This document shows positions 1-9,127 of a stretch of DNA of 64,000 nucleotides, piece after piece; within the stretch, counting starts at the first letter, position 1; every line of letters starts with the position of its first letter. The stretch is taken from NCBI RefSeq assembly GCF_005943945.1, contig NZ_CP040710.1, forward strand, positions 3,331,501 through 3,395,500. Reading direction: 5' to 3'. The notes under the pieces are model-generated. The model was not told the origin of the DNA and ran no database searches. It saw nothing but the letters and a program-made list of their open reading frames with translations. The stretch comes from Aggregatimonas sangjinii. Lineage in GTDB: Bacteria; Bacteroidota; Bacteroidia; Flavobacteriales; Flavobacteriaceae. The translations under genes and the position numbers were made by a program.

Positions 1-228
1 ATGCATACCAACCGCGCAGGGGCTTCCAAGCTCTTAAAGCGATGCTCGCTACCATTGACGGGTGTGGGCTGTGTGAAAAAAATAGTGACCAACCTTGCCG
101 TACTGGAGGTGACCCATGAAGGCTTTCGACTTTTGGAAAGAGCGCCAGGGGTAAGTGTTGAAGAGATAAAAGCAGCTACCGAAGGAACTTTGATCGTCGC
201 CGGGGATATTCCTGAAATGGATATTTGA
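1..228 (+). CDS. scoB: 3-oxoacid CoA-transferase subunit B, C-terminal fragment
   Basis: Only the last 75 codons are in the window; the ATG at position 1 is probably an internal methionine, since the conserved fold begins well before it. The stretch PLTGVGCVKKIVTNLAV followed by APGVSVEEIKAATE is the typical end of the beta subunit of succinyl-CoA/acetoacetate CoA-transferase (family I CoA-transferases). The enzyme moves CoA between succinyl-CoA and acetoacetate in ketone-body use and works with a separate alpha subunit, expected just upstream of this window. The stop is the TGA at 226-228. Family assignment is firm; the exact substrate pair is inferred from the family. Confidence 0.85.
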   Translation: MHTNRAGASKLLKRCSLPLTGVGCVKKIVTNLAVLEVTHEGFRLLERAPGVSVEEIKAATEGTLIVAGDIPEMDI

Positions 229-349
229 CACTTGGCTATACCTAAATAGCTTTCTATGCGTTTTAAAAAGACACTGCATGGCATGTAGTACATGGTAAAC
301 GCAAAATTTGCGCTTCTATAACCTATCTTCGATGCGCTGACCTGCTCCG

Positions 350-985
350 ATGAAAAAAAAGCACTACAAAATACTGGGAGGGCTATTACTCTCTTTATTC
401 TTGATCGTATGGGCCTGTAATTATAGGATCGATAGTGCAACCGAGGGAAAAACCTATTCCGAACTCAGCGAGTTACCTAAAAATAGAGTCGGGATTGTTC
501 TCGGTACCTCGAGCAAATTGGCTAAGGGTGGTGCCAACCCCTACTATACCTATAGAATCAATGCCGCAGTAAAACTTTATCGAGCGGGTAAGATAGAATT
601 CATCCTCGTAAGTGGTGATAATAGCACACACTACTACAACGAACCTAAAACCATCAAAAAAGATCTCATAAAGGAAGGGATACCCGCCGAAAAAATATTC
701 TTGGATTATGCCGGCTTTAGAACTCTGGATTCGATGGTACGGGCGAAAGAAGTCTTCGGGTTGCAGCGCGTTACGGTCATCTCCCAGAAATTCCATAATG
801 AACGGGCCATTTATCTGGCCGAAAAGAAGGGATTAATGGCCGTTGGTTTTAACGCAAGGGATGTTTCCGCCCGAAATGGGGCGAAGGTTCAGTTCAGGGA
901 GTATTTCGCCCGCGTGAAAGTGTTTTTAGACCTTCTCTTCAACACCCAGCCAAAATTCTATGGCGACAAAGTGGAAATCAAGTAA
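350..985 (+). CDS. SanA/YdcF-like DUF218 membrane protein
   Basis: This 211-residue protein has one N-terminal membrane segment (about residues 8-24) followed by a DUF218 domain. Family features visible are VGIVLGTS near 47-54, LVSGDNS near 86-92 and VISQKFHNERA near 143-153. DUF218 proteins such as SanA and ElyC are envelope proteins linked in Proteobacteria to barrier function and vancomycin tolerance; the biochemical activity is unsettled. It stands alone between scoB and the Nramp gene, with 40 bp to the next start. The ATG at 350 gives a normal family length. The family is well supported; the function is inferred only. Confidence 0.85.
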   Translation: MKKKHYKILGGLLLSLFLIVWACNYRIDSATEGKTYSELSELPKNRVGIVLGTSSKLAKGGANPYYTYRINAAVKLYRAGKIEFILVSGDNSTHYYNEPKTIKKDLIKEGIPAEKIFLDYAGFRTLDSMVRAKEVFGLQRVTVISQKFHNERAIYLAEKKGLMAVGFNARDVSARNGAKVQFREYFARVKVFLDLLFNTQPKFYGDKVEIK

Positions 986-1025
986 AAGGATTTTCCTATT
1001 TTTAGGAACATCCATCTAAACCCCA

Positions 1026-2282
1026 ATGTCAAAAACCAGAACCTTTATCAAAAACCTAGGGCCTGGGCTACTATTTGCAAGTATGGCCATCGGCACTTCC
1101 CATTTAGTCCTTTCTACAAAAGCAGGCGCCCAATATGGTTGGCTTATGATCATTCCTATTGTTTTGGCCAATATTTTTAAATATCCGTTCTTCGAATTCG
1201 GGATTCGCTACACGCACCTGACCGATAAAACGCTGATAGAAGGGTATCTGAACCGCGGTAAGGGCTACTTATGGTTCTATGCCGCAATAACCCTGGTGAC
1301 CACCTTTACCATTTTGGCTGCGCTGTATACTGTTACGGCGGGACTGTTCATTAATCTTTTTAAGGTAGGCTCGATTTCGTTGAGCATGGTCGCATTGTGT
1401 CTTTTTGTATTTATTAGTGCGGTATTGATCATTGGTCGGTATCGTTTTTTGGAAAATTCCTTAAAACTGGTCGTCTCTATATTGTTTATCGCATTGCTGG
1501 TCACTACGATTTTGGTCATATATAGTGGCCAGGTGGAGGCCGCTCCTGATTTTAAACCCACACCCTTATTCAATGAAGCAGGTATTCTTTTTTTGATAGG
1601 ATTAATGGGATGGATGCCCACCACTGTAGAGGCATCCAGTTGGGTCAGCCTTTGGAGTATTGAAAAATGGAAAGATTCTGGCGCGAAGCCCACTTTTAGA
1701 CAGGCATTACAGGAATTCAATACGGGATATGTTCTTACGGGACTACTGGCGATTTTCTTTTTAACTATCGGCTGTATGACCCTTTATGGCACTGGCACAG
1801 AACTCAGCGGGAATGGTGTCATTTTTGCCGATCAAGTCGTTAGCCTATTCACAACTCATATCGGGTCCTGGGCGTATGTTTTCATCGCCGTGGCCGCCTT
1901 TGCGACGATGTTCAGCACTTGTATGACCGCCCATGATGCCGTGGCAAGGGTAAGCCTGGATATCATCGGATTGTTGTACCCAAAGCCGAAACAATTGCGT
2001 AATCGTGCCAACTTCGCGGTTGCGATTATTATTCTGGCCATAGTAAATTACGTGGTAATCGCGGCGTTCAGTGCGAATATGGGGCAGTTGGTCGCACTGG
2101 CTACCTTTGTTTCTTTTGTGGTGGCCCCGATTATCGGTTATATGAACCTGAAGAATGTGATGAGCGACGACCTACCAATGCAAAACAAGCCTAAACGATG
2201 GCTTCAGATACTTACCTATTTGGGTATTGTGTTTCTGACCTGCTTCTCCCTACTCTATTTCGGGATGGTACTCTTCCCTTAA
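1026..2282 (+). CDS. Nramp-family transporter lacking the canonical metal-binding motif
   Basis: A 418-residue polytopic protein with about eleven hydrophobic segments and the Nramp opening LGPGLLFASMAIG at residues 11-23. In classical Nramp/MntH proteins the broken first helix carries DPGN, whose Asp and Asn bind Mn2+ or Fe2+. Here the matching place reads AIGTSH. The helix 6 motif, classically MPH, reads W196-M-P-T-T, so Met and Pro remain but His is lost. The fold is therefore Nramp (LeuT-like), while the ion and coupling may differ. The small neighbouring gene sanA gives no help. Related atypical Nramps are common in Bacteroidetes; substrate unknown. Confidence 0.85.
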   Translation: MSKTRTFIKNLGPGLLFASMAIGTSHLVLSTKAGAQYGWLMIIPIVLANIFKYPFFEFGIRYTHLTDKTLIEGYLNRGKGYLWFYAAITLVTTFTILAALYTVTAGLFINLFKVGSISLSMVALCLFVFISAVLIIGRYRFLENSLKLVVSILFIALLVTTILVIYSGQVEAAPDFKPTPLFNEAGILFLIGLMGWMPTTVEASSWVSLWSIEKWKDSGAKPTFRQALQEFNTGYVLTGLLAIFFLTIGCMTLYGTGTELSGNGVIFADQVVSLFTTHIGSWAYVFIAVAAFATMFSTCMTAHDAVARVSLDIIGLLYPKPKQLRNRANFAVAIIILAIVNYVVIAAFSANMGQLVALATFVSFVVAPIIGYMNLKNVMSDDLPMQNKPKRWLQILTYLGIVFLTCFSLLYFGMVLFP

Positions 2283-2419
2283 AATTATCGACTTTGTGCT
2301 ATTTGAAAGTGGTAGATGTGCTGAACTTACATGAAAATTGCGCAATACATCGTCTTGAGATTCCACATCAGAAAAAAACCTTTAAAGTTAGACGTGTTAG
2401 TTAAGGAGGGTGCGCTAAA

Positions 2420-4366
2420 TTACTCGTTTAGCTCATCAAAATTGAGCACAACGAAAAGACTACGTCTGTTTTGATCATGTAAAAAATCAAGGCAGTAGAC
2501 CCCGTTTTTACAATTATTCACGATTTGCGTCTCGCCATACCCGATGGCGGTCTCGATATTGCTTTTGGGTACACCGTTCTTTAAAAGATAGGAACGAATC
2601 GCATCGGCCCGTGCTTGTGATAATCGCTTGTTACTGCTGTCCCTGCCTTTACTACTTGTGTGCGTTTCTATTCTTAATCTGATTTCAGGAAATTGTTCAA
2701 TTATACCGATGACCTTAATCAATTCTTTCGCAACTTCCGGATTCATACTGCTTTTTCCGTTCCCAAAAAAGAAATTATCAAGTTTTAGAACGGTCTTGTT
2801 CTCCTTTTCCTCAACAATATCATTTAGGAATGACATCTCGATATTCATGTTGCTCGTCTCTAAAGAATTATCGGGCGACGACTGCTCAAAGGTCTTAAAG
2901 TACATCGAATGTTTTGGTTTGGTCGCTTCGAGCGCTACTTGTTCTCTCCAAGGAATTTCCAAGCGATACGCCCCATCTGGTCCGGTAATCACTTCTTTTA
3001 TCGGGTTTCGTTCCGCATCTAGGAGTTTCACCGAAACATCGGCTACACCAAGGTTCGTCTTAGAAGAAACCACGGCACCCTGGAACACCAACGTTTTTAG
3101 ACCAGGCTTCCCAGCAACCTTAAATCCGTAAATATCGTCATTGCCGACTCCACCTGCCCTATTTGAAGCAAAATAGCCCTTAAAACCTTCTCCTTGGTCG
3201 TCCGGCCTGATGATCATACCAAAATCATCCGCCTGGGAATTGATGCCCGGTCCGAGGTTCACGGGAATACTGAAACTATTATCCGGTTGAATGTTACTTT
3301 TATAAATATCCATCCCGCCCAGACCATAAAAAATATCCGACGAAAAGTACAGGCTGTTATCTTGTATAAATGGAGCTATCTCATTTCCGGGGGTATTTAT
3401 TCGAGGACCGAGATTTACTGGCTCGGACATCACTTGTGCTTCATTGGTAAAGACGTAGTAGATATCCGTTCCCCCGTATCCATCGTCAAAATTCGCCGCA
3501 AAATACAATTTACCAGATCCATCGTCATAAAACGGATAGTAGAAAGAAGTACTTAAATCCTTCAACACATACCTAAAAGAGCCACTGGCATCGATAAGAC
3601 CAATGGCCAAGGAATTTTTGCGTTTGGAATCAAAAGCAAGATCACCATCCTTGTCAACGTTGGAGCTTACGTAAAATATGCTATTAAGCCCTTCCGAATA
3701 GAAAGGCGTGGCCTTGTGATAATCGACCTTCGGCATGCGCTTAAATGAGGACTGGTTCGTAAGCACGCCCCCCTGCCCTATATTCGCTTCAAAAATATCG
3801 AGATATGATTCTCCAGAAGGCCCGTAAATCTGTTTGGAATTACTTTTTCGACTCGTACTAAATAACAACTTGTCTTTATAGAATGCCGGGGAGATATCGG
3901 TTTGCGGACTGTTCGTATTCAGGTTGACAATATTAAAATCAGGCCCTGTATTGGTATTCCCCTCTAAAATCTCGAAGTTGAAGGTGGCGTTTTCCATCAG
4001 CTCATTGGTCATTCTGTCGCTCTTGGATTTTAAAAACGCTCGAACCCGCTGCGGTTCAGATGTTTTTGCCAAACTCTGGAGCATTTTATTAAAACGATTA
4101 TCCGACATGATGCTATCCCTCTTGTTAATGTCAAGATAGATTTTCGCAGCGCTTTGATAATCGCCGGTTTTAAAATAGGAATCGGCAAGATTCAATAGCT
4201 GATGGTTTGAAATTATTTCACCTTGCTGCATCTGCTTCTCATAAGCCTTGATGGCATCGGCATAGGCATATCCATAGAAATACTTATCCCCATCATCCTT
4301 TAAGTCCTGTGCGGTTACAGCAAAGCATGCAATGAGAAAAAATAATATGAAACTTCTTAGCTGCAT
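2420..4366 (-). CDS. PorE-like OmpA-family outer-membrane protein of the T9SS
   Basis: The 648-residue protein starts at MQLRSFILFFLIACF, a signal peptide ending at VTAQ. A longer start at 4402 would overlap the upstream stop and hide the signal peptide. Domains in order: TPR-like helices (about 20-130), a PD40/WD40-like beta-propeller (about 150-400, with repeated LYFSSD/LYFAAN strands and NLGP.IN motifs), a carboxypeptidase-regulatory-like beta-sandwich (about 410-500), and an OmpA C-terminal domain (about 530-648). The last keeps THTSSKGRD..N..LSQARA, with the Asp and Arg expected to bind peptidoglycan. This domain order is that of PorE, which anchors the T9SS to peptidoglycan. It lies 13 bp behind a PorP/SprF gene, as usual in Flavobacteria. 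Confidence 0.88.
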   Translation of the reverse strand: MQLRSFILFFLIACFAVTAQDLKDDGDKYFYGYAYADAIKAYEKQMQQGEIISNHQLLNLADSYFKTGDYQSAAKIYLDINKRDSIMSDNRFNKMLQSLAKTSEPQRVRAFLKSKSDRMTNELMENATFNFEILEGNTNTGPDFNIVNLNTNSPQTDISPAFYKDKLLFSTSRKSNSKQIYGPSGESYLDIFEANIGQGGVLTNQSSFKRMPKVDYHKATPFYSEGLNSIFYVSSNVDKDGDLAFDSKRKNSLAIGLIDASGSFRYVLKDLSTSFYYPFYDDGSGKLYFAANFDDGYGGTDIYYVFTNEAQVMSEPVNLGPRINTPGNEIAPFIQDNSLYFSSDIFYGLGGMDIYKSNIQPDNSFSIPVNLGPGINSQADDFGMIIRPDDQGEGFKGYFASNRAGGVGNDDIYGFKVAGKPGLKTLVFQGAVVSSKTNLGVADVSVKLLDAERNPIKEVITGPDGAYRLEIPWREQVALEATKPKHSMYFKTFEQSSPDNSLETSNMNIEMSFLNDIVEEKENKTVLKLDNFFFGNGKSSMNPEVAKELIKVIGIIEQFPEIRLRIETHTSSKGRDSSNKRLSQARADAIRSYLLKNGVPKSNIETAIGYGETQIVNNCKNGVYCLDFLHDQNRRSLFVVLNFDELNE

Positions 4367-4379
4367 AATTCTAGCTGAT

Positions 4380-5381
4380 TTAGAAAAATCTGGGTGTATC
4401 AATCTGTTTTGGATCTTTCTTTAAATTATTGCTCTTTCCGCTTCTACTGCTGCTACCGGTCCTACCGATTTGAAAGCGCAGCACTACCTCGGGGGTACCA
4501 CTGTTATACTCACCTAAACCATTGGTGCTGTAATCATACGACACCCCAAAATAAATGGGATCCGATATCTGAAAACCCGCCAGGGCACTTACGGCATTTC
4601 CGAAACGGTACGAAGCCCCGAACACGAATTTTTCATTGAACAAAAAGTTTGCCGAAACATTGGTGTTCAAAGGAGCTCCATTGATATAATTGATAAGGAA
4701 AGCTGGCTTGAACTTCGTATTCGGCGAGAGTTCAAAAACGTAGCCTCCGATAAAATTGAACTGCATCTTGTCCTCGATTACCGTGGCCACCTCCTGATTG
4801 TAGGTGGCGTCGGTCAAGAAATTCGGGACAGAAGCCCCAAAATACCAATTCTCGTCGTACAGAAAAAGTCCCGCACCGATCGTCAGATAAAAATTGTTGA
4901 TTTGTTCTTCACCTAATATCGGTTCTCCGGGATTTTCGAACGTACCCTTAGAGAAATCTACGTTCAACAACGATCCGCCTGCATCAACACCGAAAGACAG
5001 TTTCGTACTCTCGCTCACATTCAATTGATAACTGTAGGCCACATCGATAAAAGTCTGGCTCATCGGCCCTAATTGGTCGTTGATAACGTTGAACCCTAGG
5101 CCCATCTTTTCATTGGACAAAGGGATATTGGTTCCCAAGCGAAGGGTAGTTGGTGCCCCATCCAAGCCAATCCATTGCGTTCGGTACATGGCCGTGATTT
5201 CCGGGGTCTCGGTGGTACCAACATAAGCAGGATTAAAACTACCTATATTGTACATATACTGGGTGTACTGTGGTTCTTTCTGCCCGTAACCTATACTTGT
5301 CAACACAATGGCTATCGCAAACAACAACAGCGATCGATGACGGTAAATTATACGTGCGGGGTATTGCATTGGTTTCTTCAT
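4380..5381 (-). CDS. sprF: PorP/SprF-family type IX secretion membrane protein
   Basis: A 333-residue outer-membrane beta-barrel protein. The chosen start MKKPMQYPARII at 5381 makes an ATGA overlap with the upstream adhesin stop (TGA at 5380-5378), which indicates translational coupling. The signal peptide is followed by the family hallmark QYTQYMYNIGSFNPAYVG and, later, repeated barrel strands such as FVFGASYRFGNAVSALAGF. In Flavobacterium johnsoniae SprF is needed to secrete SprB and acts on cargo with type B C-terminal domains. The cargo here is very likely the adhesin encoded directly upstream. The C-terminus is Ser/Lys-rich after the last strand. Family is certain; pairing with the neighbour is inferred from gene order. 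Confidence 0.92.
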   Translation of the reverse strand: MKKPMQYPARIIYRHRSLLLFAIAIVLTSIGYGQKEPQYTQYMYNIGSFNPAYVGTTETPEITAMYRTQWIGLDGAPTTLRLGTNIPLSNEKMGLGFNVINDQLGPMSQTFIDVAYSYQLNVSESTKLSFGVDAGGSLLNVDFSKGTFENPGEPILGEEQINNFYLTIGAGLFLYDENWYFGASVPNFLTDATYNQEVATVIEDKMQFNFIGGYVFELSPNTKFKPAFLINYINGAPLNTNVSANFLFNEKFVFGASYRFGNAVSALAGFQISDPIYFGVSYDYSTNGLGEYNSGTPEVVLRFQIGRTGSSSRSGKSNNLKKDPKQIDTPRFF

Positions 5382-8300
5382 CTGATCAGCTGTATCCAAC
5401 CTTTACTCGTTATTGTCTCGCTTGGTTCGCCCTCATTAAGTACGGTCACATTGAGACCGTAGAAATAGGTGCCATCGGGTACTTGTTCTCCCTTCCAGGT
5501 GCCGTCCCATGCTTCTGGTTCTGTAAGTCCCGAGGCTTCATACACTACATTACCATATCTATTGTATACATCTATACTGTAGTTGATATCAACCGCTTCA
5601 TCAAGGCCTAATTCATTCTTACGAAGGTTGTTCACCTTTAACACATCGTTGATACCATCGGAATTCGGAGAAAATTGATTGTACAATATGCCGATTTCCA
5701 ATTCGTTTCGCGTCGTTATCTCCAGAGTGACGGATGAAGTGCTGTCCGCAGCTTCCGGATCTGTTTCTTGCGGAGCGATAATTTGGGCCGTGTTGGTGAC
5801 CGTCCCCGTACCTTCAAAAACCACTAGGTAAGACAACTCTATTTCCTCATCTACCTCAAGACTTCTGTTGATAGTCCATAGTCCCGTAGTACTATTAAAA
5901 TCAGTTCCATCCGGTGCAGGAATCGTGTCCCTGATTTCAAAGGTGAGGCTCGAAAGGCTGTCCACTTCAAATGCATCCCGTACCCTGATATTCCCAATAC
6001 TACCTTGTTCCGATTTGTTGGTGACCTTTATAAAATATTCCACCGTAAGGGTATTCTCGATATCGTTTACCAATCCGGTCAATTGCTGGAGTCTTTGCGT
6101 ATCCGGACCCAATCTTGCGGTTTTCTCTACGACAAGATTTATGCCTTCAGGTTGTTCAACACCCAAAGCGACCGTGCTACTGTCGTTTTCTGGATTGCTA
6201 TCGTCAGGACTGGACTCCAGCAACTGAGCGGTATTGCTGTACATCTCATTTTCATCAATTACTACTGTTGCGGTAATCAAAAGGCTTGCAGCCTCACCTA
6301 CCTCCAAATCGGTAAAATCCCAGTAGCCTGTATCCAAATCATATGCCCCAGCGGAGGCGCTCTGGGATACGTATTCAAACCCACTTTCCAAAAGATCACC
6401 TATACGCACCTCTTCCGCTGTTCTGGGACCCAAATTATTGACTGTAATCGTAAATACGACATCTGTCTCTATCTCTGCATTTGGATTATCAATTGTTTTG
6501 ATAACCTCTAGATCTATTGGTTCATCACAATTGCCGTTGTTAATATCGGGAATGCAAGCATTATTATTAGCAGGGTCTAATTGGTCTACTACGCCATCAT
6601 CATCGGAATCGGCAAGATTGGAATCCAAAGCGTCGATGATACCATCATCGTCCTGATCTAAGGGGTTATCCGTTTCAGGACCTACCTCAACGTCATCGTT
6701 AATTAAATCATCGTCGGAATCGACATCATTGGGGTCGGTACCCAAAATCGCCTCCAGACCACCTAACAGGCCATCACCATCATCATCGGTATCGCAGCTA
6801 CTTACCGATATACTCAGCGAAACCGATTCGTTGGTACAGGGCGCTTGCGCACCTGAGGTGGTAAAGGTGTAGACATAGTTGCCATTCGGTCTTCCGTTAA
6901 AATCGACAATATTTTGATTATCAAAAGGCACGTTTTCCGGACCGGATTCATAAACCCAAACACCGGCATCCTCATCGGTCAATAAAGTATCCAAATCCAA
7001 TGTCGTTGTACCAAATGCGGGATTATTACAGGAAGAACCTCCAGTCGCCGCGGTACCTGTGGAGGGTTGGACAAGAACAGTTCCCGTAACCGGTACTCTT
7101 GGTGTTGAACAGCCATTCTCGGTAGCTTCAAGATAGTAGGTTGTTGTTTGATTCAATTGTCGTGATACGTTTGCTCCCTCAAATAAAACTGCACCACCGG
7201 TCGCAGCGGTATACCAATTAAAAGTTGCATTACTATTGGATGATGCTGAGAAGGTCACAGGACCTTCGCCGCAGCGTGTGCCTCCTTCTGCATTAATAAT
7301 TTCCGGCGCGGTATTCTGGGTAATAACTAACTGCAATGCGGGACTTGCACAATCGTTCGTTGAATCATAAAAATAACCATAGTAAGTACCCCTTTGATTA
7401 ACAATAGGCGGATTGGCAATCGGATTTGGAACACTGTCATCTGTGGGCGCGGTAAGACTCCACCTTAAAGCCGTTCCCATCGGGGGAACACTGTTCGTAT
7501 AATCGTTGAGATTAACTGTGAAATCATCACAAAAAATTCTCATTTCTGTCGTGTCCAGCTCCGGAGCGACATTTCCAGCAATACAGGGGTCACAGTCCGA
7601 AACGGAAATGGTAACATCTTCAAAATCGTCATCGCAGGCTCCATCTCCCTCCAAGGTGTAACGGAAAACATAACTACCCGATGGCCTATTATTAAAGTCG
7701 ACCATGCCACTATTTGGCACATTGATGTTCCCTCCGGGTCCGGATTCCTTAGTCCATTCGCCACCCGCATCCGCACCACTAAGTGCTGTATCCAGATCAA
7801 ATTCGGTGGCGCCATTTGCCGCTTCATTACAACTGAACAATCCTGTATCGGCCGTTCCTGCATCCGGAGATTGATTGATGGTAATCGTGAGCGGGCCTTC
7901 GGACGGGCTCGCACAGGTTTGCGCGGCAGACCAGAAAACAGCGTAATACGTATCGGCCGGGGCGTTCGATGCCGCAGCTGGAGTCAGCAACTGGGCAGCG
8001 ACCGCGGGGTCTTCTACCGTACTCCATCGCAGGGCGGTTCCCGCAGGAGCCGTGTCGTCAAAATAGGTGTTCAGGTCTACCCCGACTACATCGCAAAGGT
8101 CCGTCTCATTATTGTTCAAATCCGGTTCTTCATCCCCGGCGGGACAATCATTATCGGCTATGACCACCTCCCCGGAATTGGCGTCCGTAGCAATAACGAA
8201 ACGATTGCTGATGGGTGTAGGCTCTGGCGTACCTAAGGTCAACACTACTATTTCGTCTGACTCAGGTTCGGAATCATCATCTGGAATGATATTAAGCGCC

Positions 8301-8986
8301 CTGGCCATCTGGGCTTCGTTTGGGAACGTAAATACAGTCTGACCCGTTGTTGTATAGTCCGAGGGACTTGCACCGTTTGTTGGTGGAGCGCTTAAGGTGT
8401 AGGGAACGGATATGGTTTGACCGGTCGCATTCACTTTATCAAGCCTAATAATGAATCGACCTCTAACCTCGTCTTCTTCGGCGGCATTGGGTTCCGTTAC
8501 CTCCAAAGAAAAGGTCCCGATATCGTCGTCATCAATCGTCGCGGTTGCACTGTTTGCAGTACCACTCACGAAATAACCCGAACCGGGACTTGGCGGGTCT
8601 AGGGTAATGGTGATTTCCTCATCGATTTCAACTAAATCGTCGTCGATTATCTCTACGGTAATATCTACGTTGGTTACTCCTCCTCCAGGAACTGTAACAA
8701 CTCCACTCAGCGTAGTATAATCGGTACCATTGACCGCATTGCCAGCGCCTGTGGTAATCGTGTAAGTTACCGAATAACTTGCAAAAAGGCCGCCTGCACT
8801 TTTTCTGACCCTAAAAGTAATGTCATCATTGGCCGTTCCTTCCGTACCTTCGTTATCCGGGACCGAAATCGACATCGTCTGTCCTTGAACCGCAGCGAAC
8901 GAGAAGAGAAAAAAGAGAAGAAGAAAATAATTATATAACCGCCGATTCCCACTGGGAAGCAAACATGCGTTTTTTTTCAAATTCAT
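5378..8986 (-). CDS. Giant surface adhesin with gliding-motility type (CHU_C) C-terminal domain
   Basis: A 1202-residue secreted protein. The signal peptide ends near AAVQGQ (about residue 36). Two Calx-beta-like domains follow (about 38-155 and 160-275, with acidic strands such as IIDDDLVEIDEEITI), then Cys-containing Ig-like repeats (about 280-780). A calcium-binding thrombospondin type 3 segment comes next (about 780-865, DTDDDGDGL and DSDDDGVVD). Two DUF11-like domains follow, and then the T9SS type B C-terminal domain, marked by QFSPNSDGINDVLKV, VYNRYGNVVYE and WDGTWKGEQVPDGTYFY, ending KGWIQLIR. Proteins of this class are exported by SprA and held on the surface for adhesion or gliding. 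It heads the adhesin-SprF-PorE operon. The ligand cannot be told from sequence. Confidence 0.93.
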   Translation of the reverse strand: MNLKKNACLLPSGNRRLYNYFLLLFFLFSFAAVQGQTMSISVPDNEGTEGTANDDITFRVRKSAGGLFASYSVTYTITTGAGNAVNGTDYTTLSGVVTVPGGGVTNVDITVEIIDDDLVEIDEEITITLDPPSPGSGYFVSGTANSATATIDDDDIGTFSLEVTEPNAAEEDEVRGRFIIRLDKVNATGQTISVPYTLSAPPTNGASPSDYTTTGQTVFTFPNEAQMARALNIIPDDDSEPESDEIVVLTLGTPEPTPISNRFVIATDANSGEVVIADNDCPAGDEEPDLNNNETDLCDVVGVDLNTYFDDTAPAGTALRWSTVEDPAVAAQLLTPAAASNAPADTYYAVFWSAAQTCASPSEGPLTITINQSPDAGTADTGLFSCNEAANGATEFDLDTALSGADAGGEWTKESGPGGNINVPNSGMVDFNNRPSGSYVFRYTLEGDGACDDDFEDVTISVSDCDPCIAGNVAPELDTTEMRIFCDDFTVNLNDYTNSVPPMGTALRWSLTAPTDDSVPNPIANPPIVNQRGTYYGYFYDSTNDCASPALQLVITQNTAPEIINAEGGTRCGEGPVTFSASSNSNATFNWYTAATGGAVLFEGANVSRQLNQTTTYYLEATENGCSTPRVPVTGTVLVQPSTGTAATGGSSCNNPAFGTTTLDLDTLLTDEDAGVWVYESGPENVPFDNQNIVDFNGRPNGNYVYTFTTSGAQAPCTNESVSLSISVSSCDTDDDGDGLLGGLEAILGTDPNDVDSDDDLINDDVEVGPETDNPLDQDDDGIIDALDSNLADSDDDGVVDQLDPANNNACIPDINNGNCDEPIDLEVIKTIDNPNAEIETDVVFTITVNNLGPRTAEEVRIGDLLESGFEYVSQSASAGAYDLDTGYWDFTDLEVGEAASLLITATVVIDENEMYSNTAQLLESSPDDSNPENDSSTVALGVEQPEGINLVVEKTARLGPDTQRLQQLTGLVNDIENTLTVEYFIKVTNKSEQGSIGNIRVRDAFEVDSLSSLTFEIRDTIPAPDGTDFNSTTGLWTINRSLEVDEEIELSYLVVFEGTGTVTNTAQIIAPQETDPEAADSTSSVTLEITTRNELEIGILYNQFSPNSDGINDVLKVNNLRKNELGLDEAVDINYSIDVYNRYGNVVYEASGLTEPEAWDGTWKGEQVPDGTYFYGLNVTVLNEGEPSETITSKGWIQLIR

Positions 8987-9127
8987 AGCTGTTCAATTGA
9001 ATCAAATAAATTCAATGTGTTTCATAGCCGGCAGGTCACATAAAATGGGCCTCAATATTACTAAAAAAAATACCCACAACCTTGTGAAAATGCCTTAAAT
9101 ATGGGTTTTTGTCGATAAAATGCCTAC

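Noticed and set aside
2198-2404. Forward reading frame of 68 codons after the Nramp gene
   Set aside because: Its first part overlaps the end of the Nramp gene in another frame and the remainder is low-complexity intergenic sequence.
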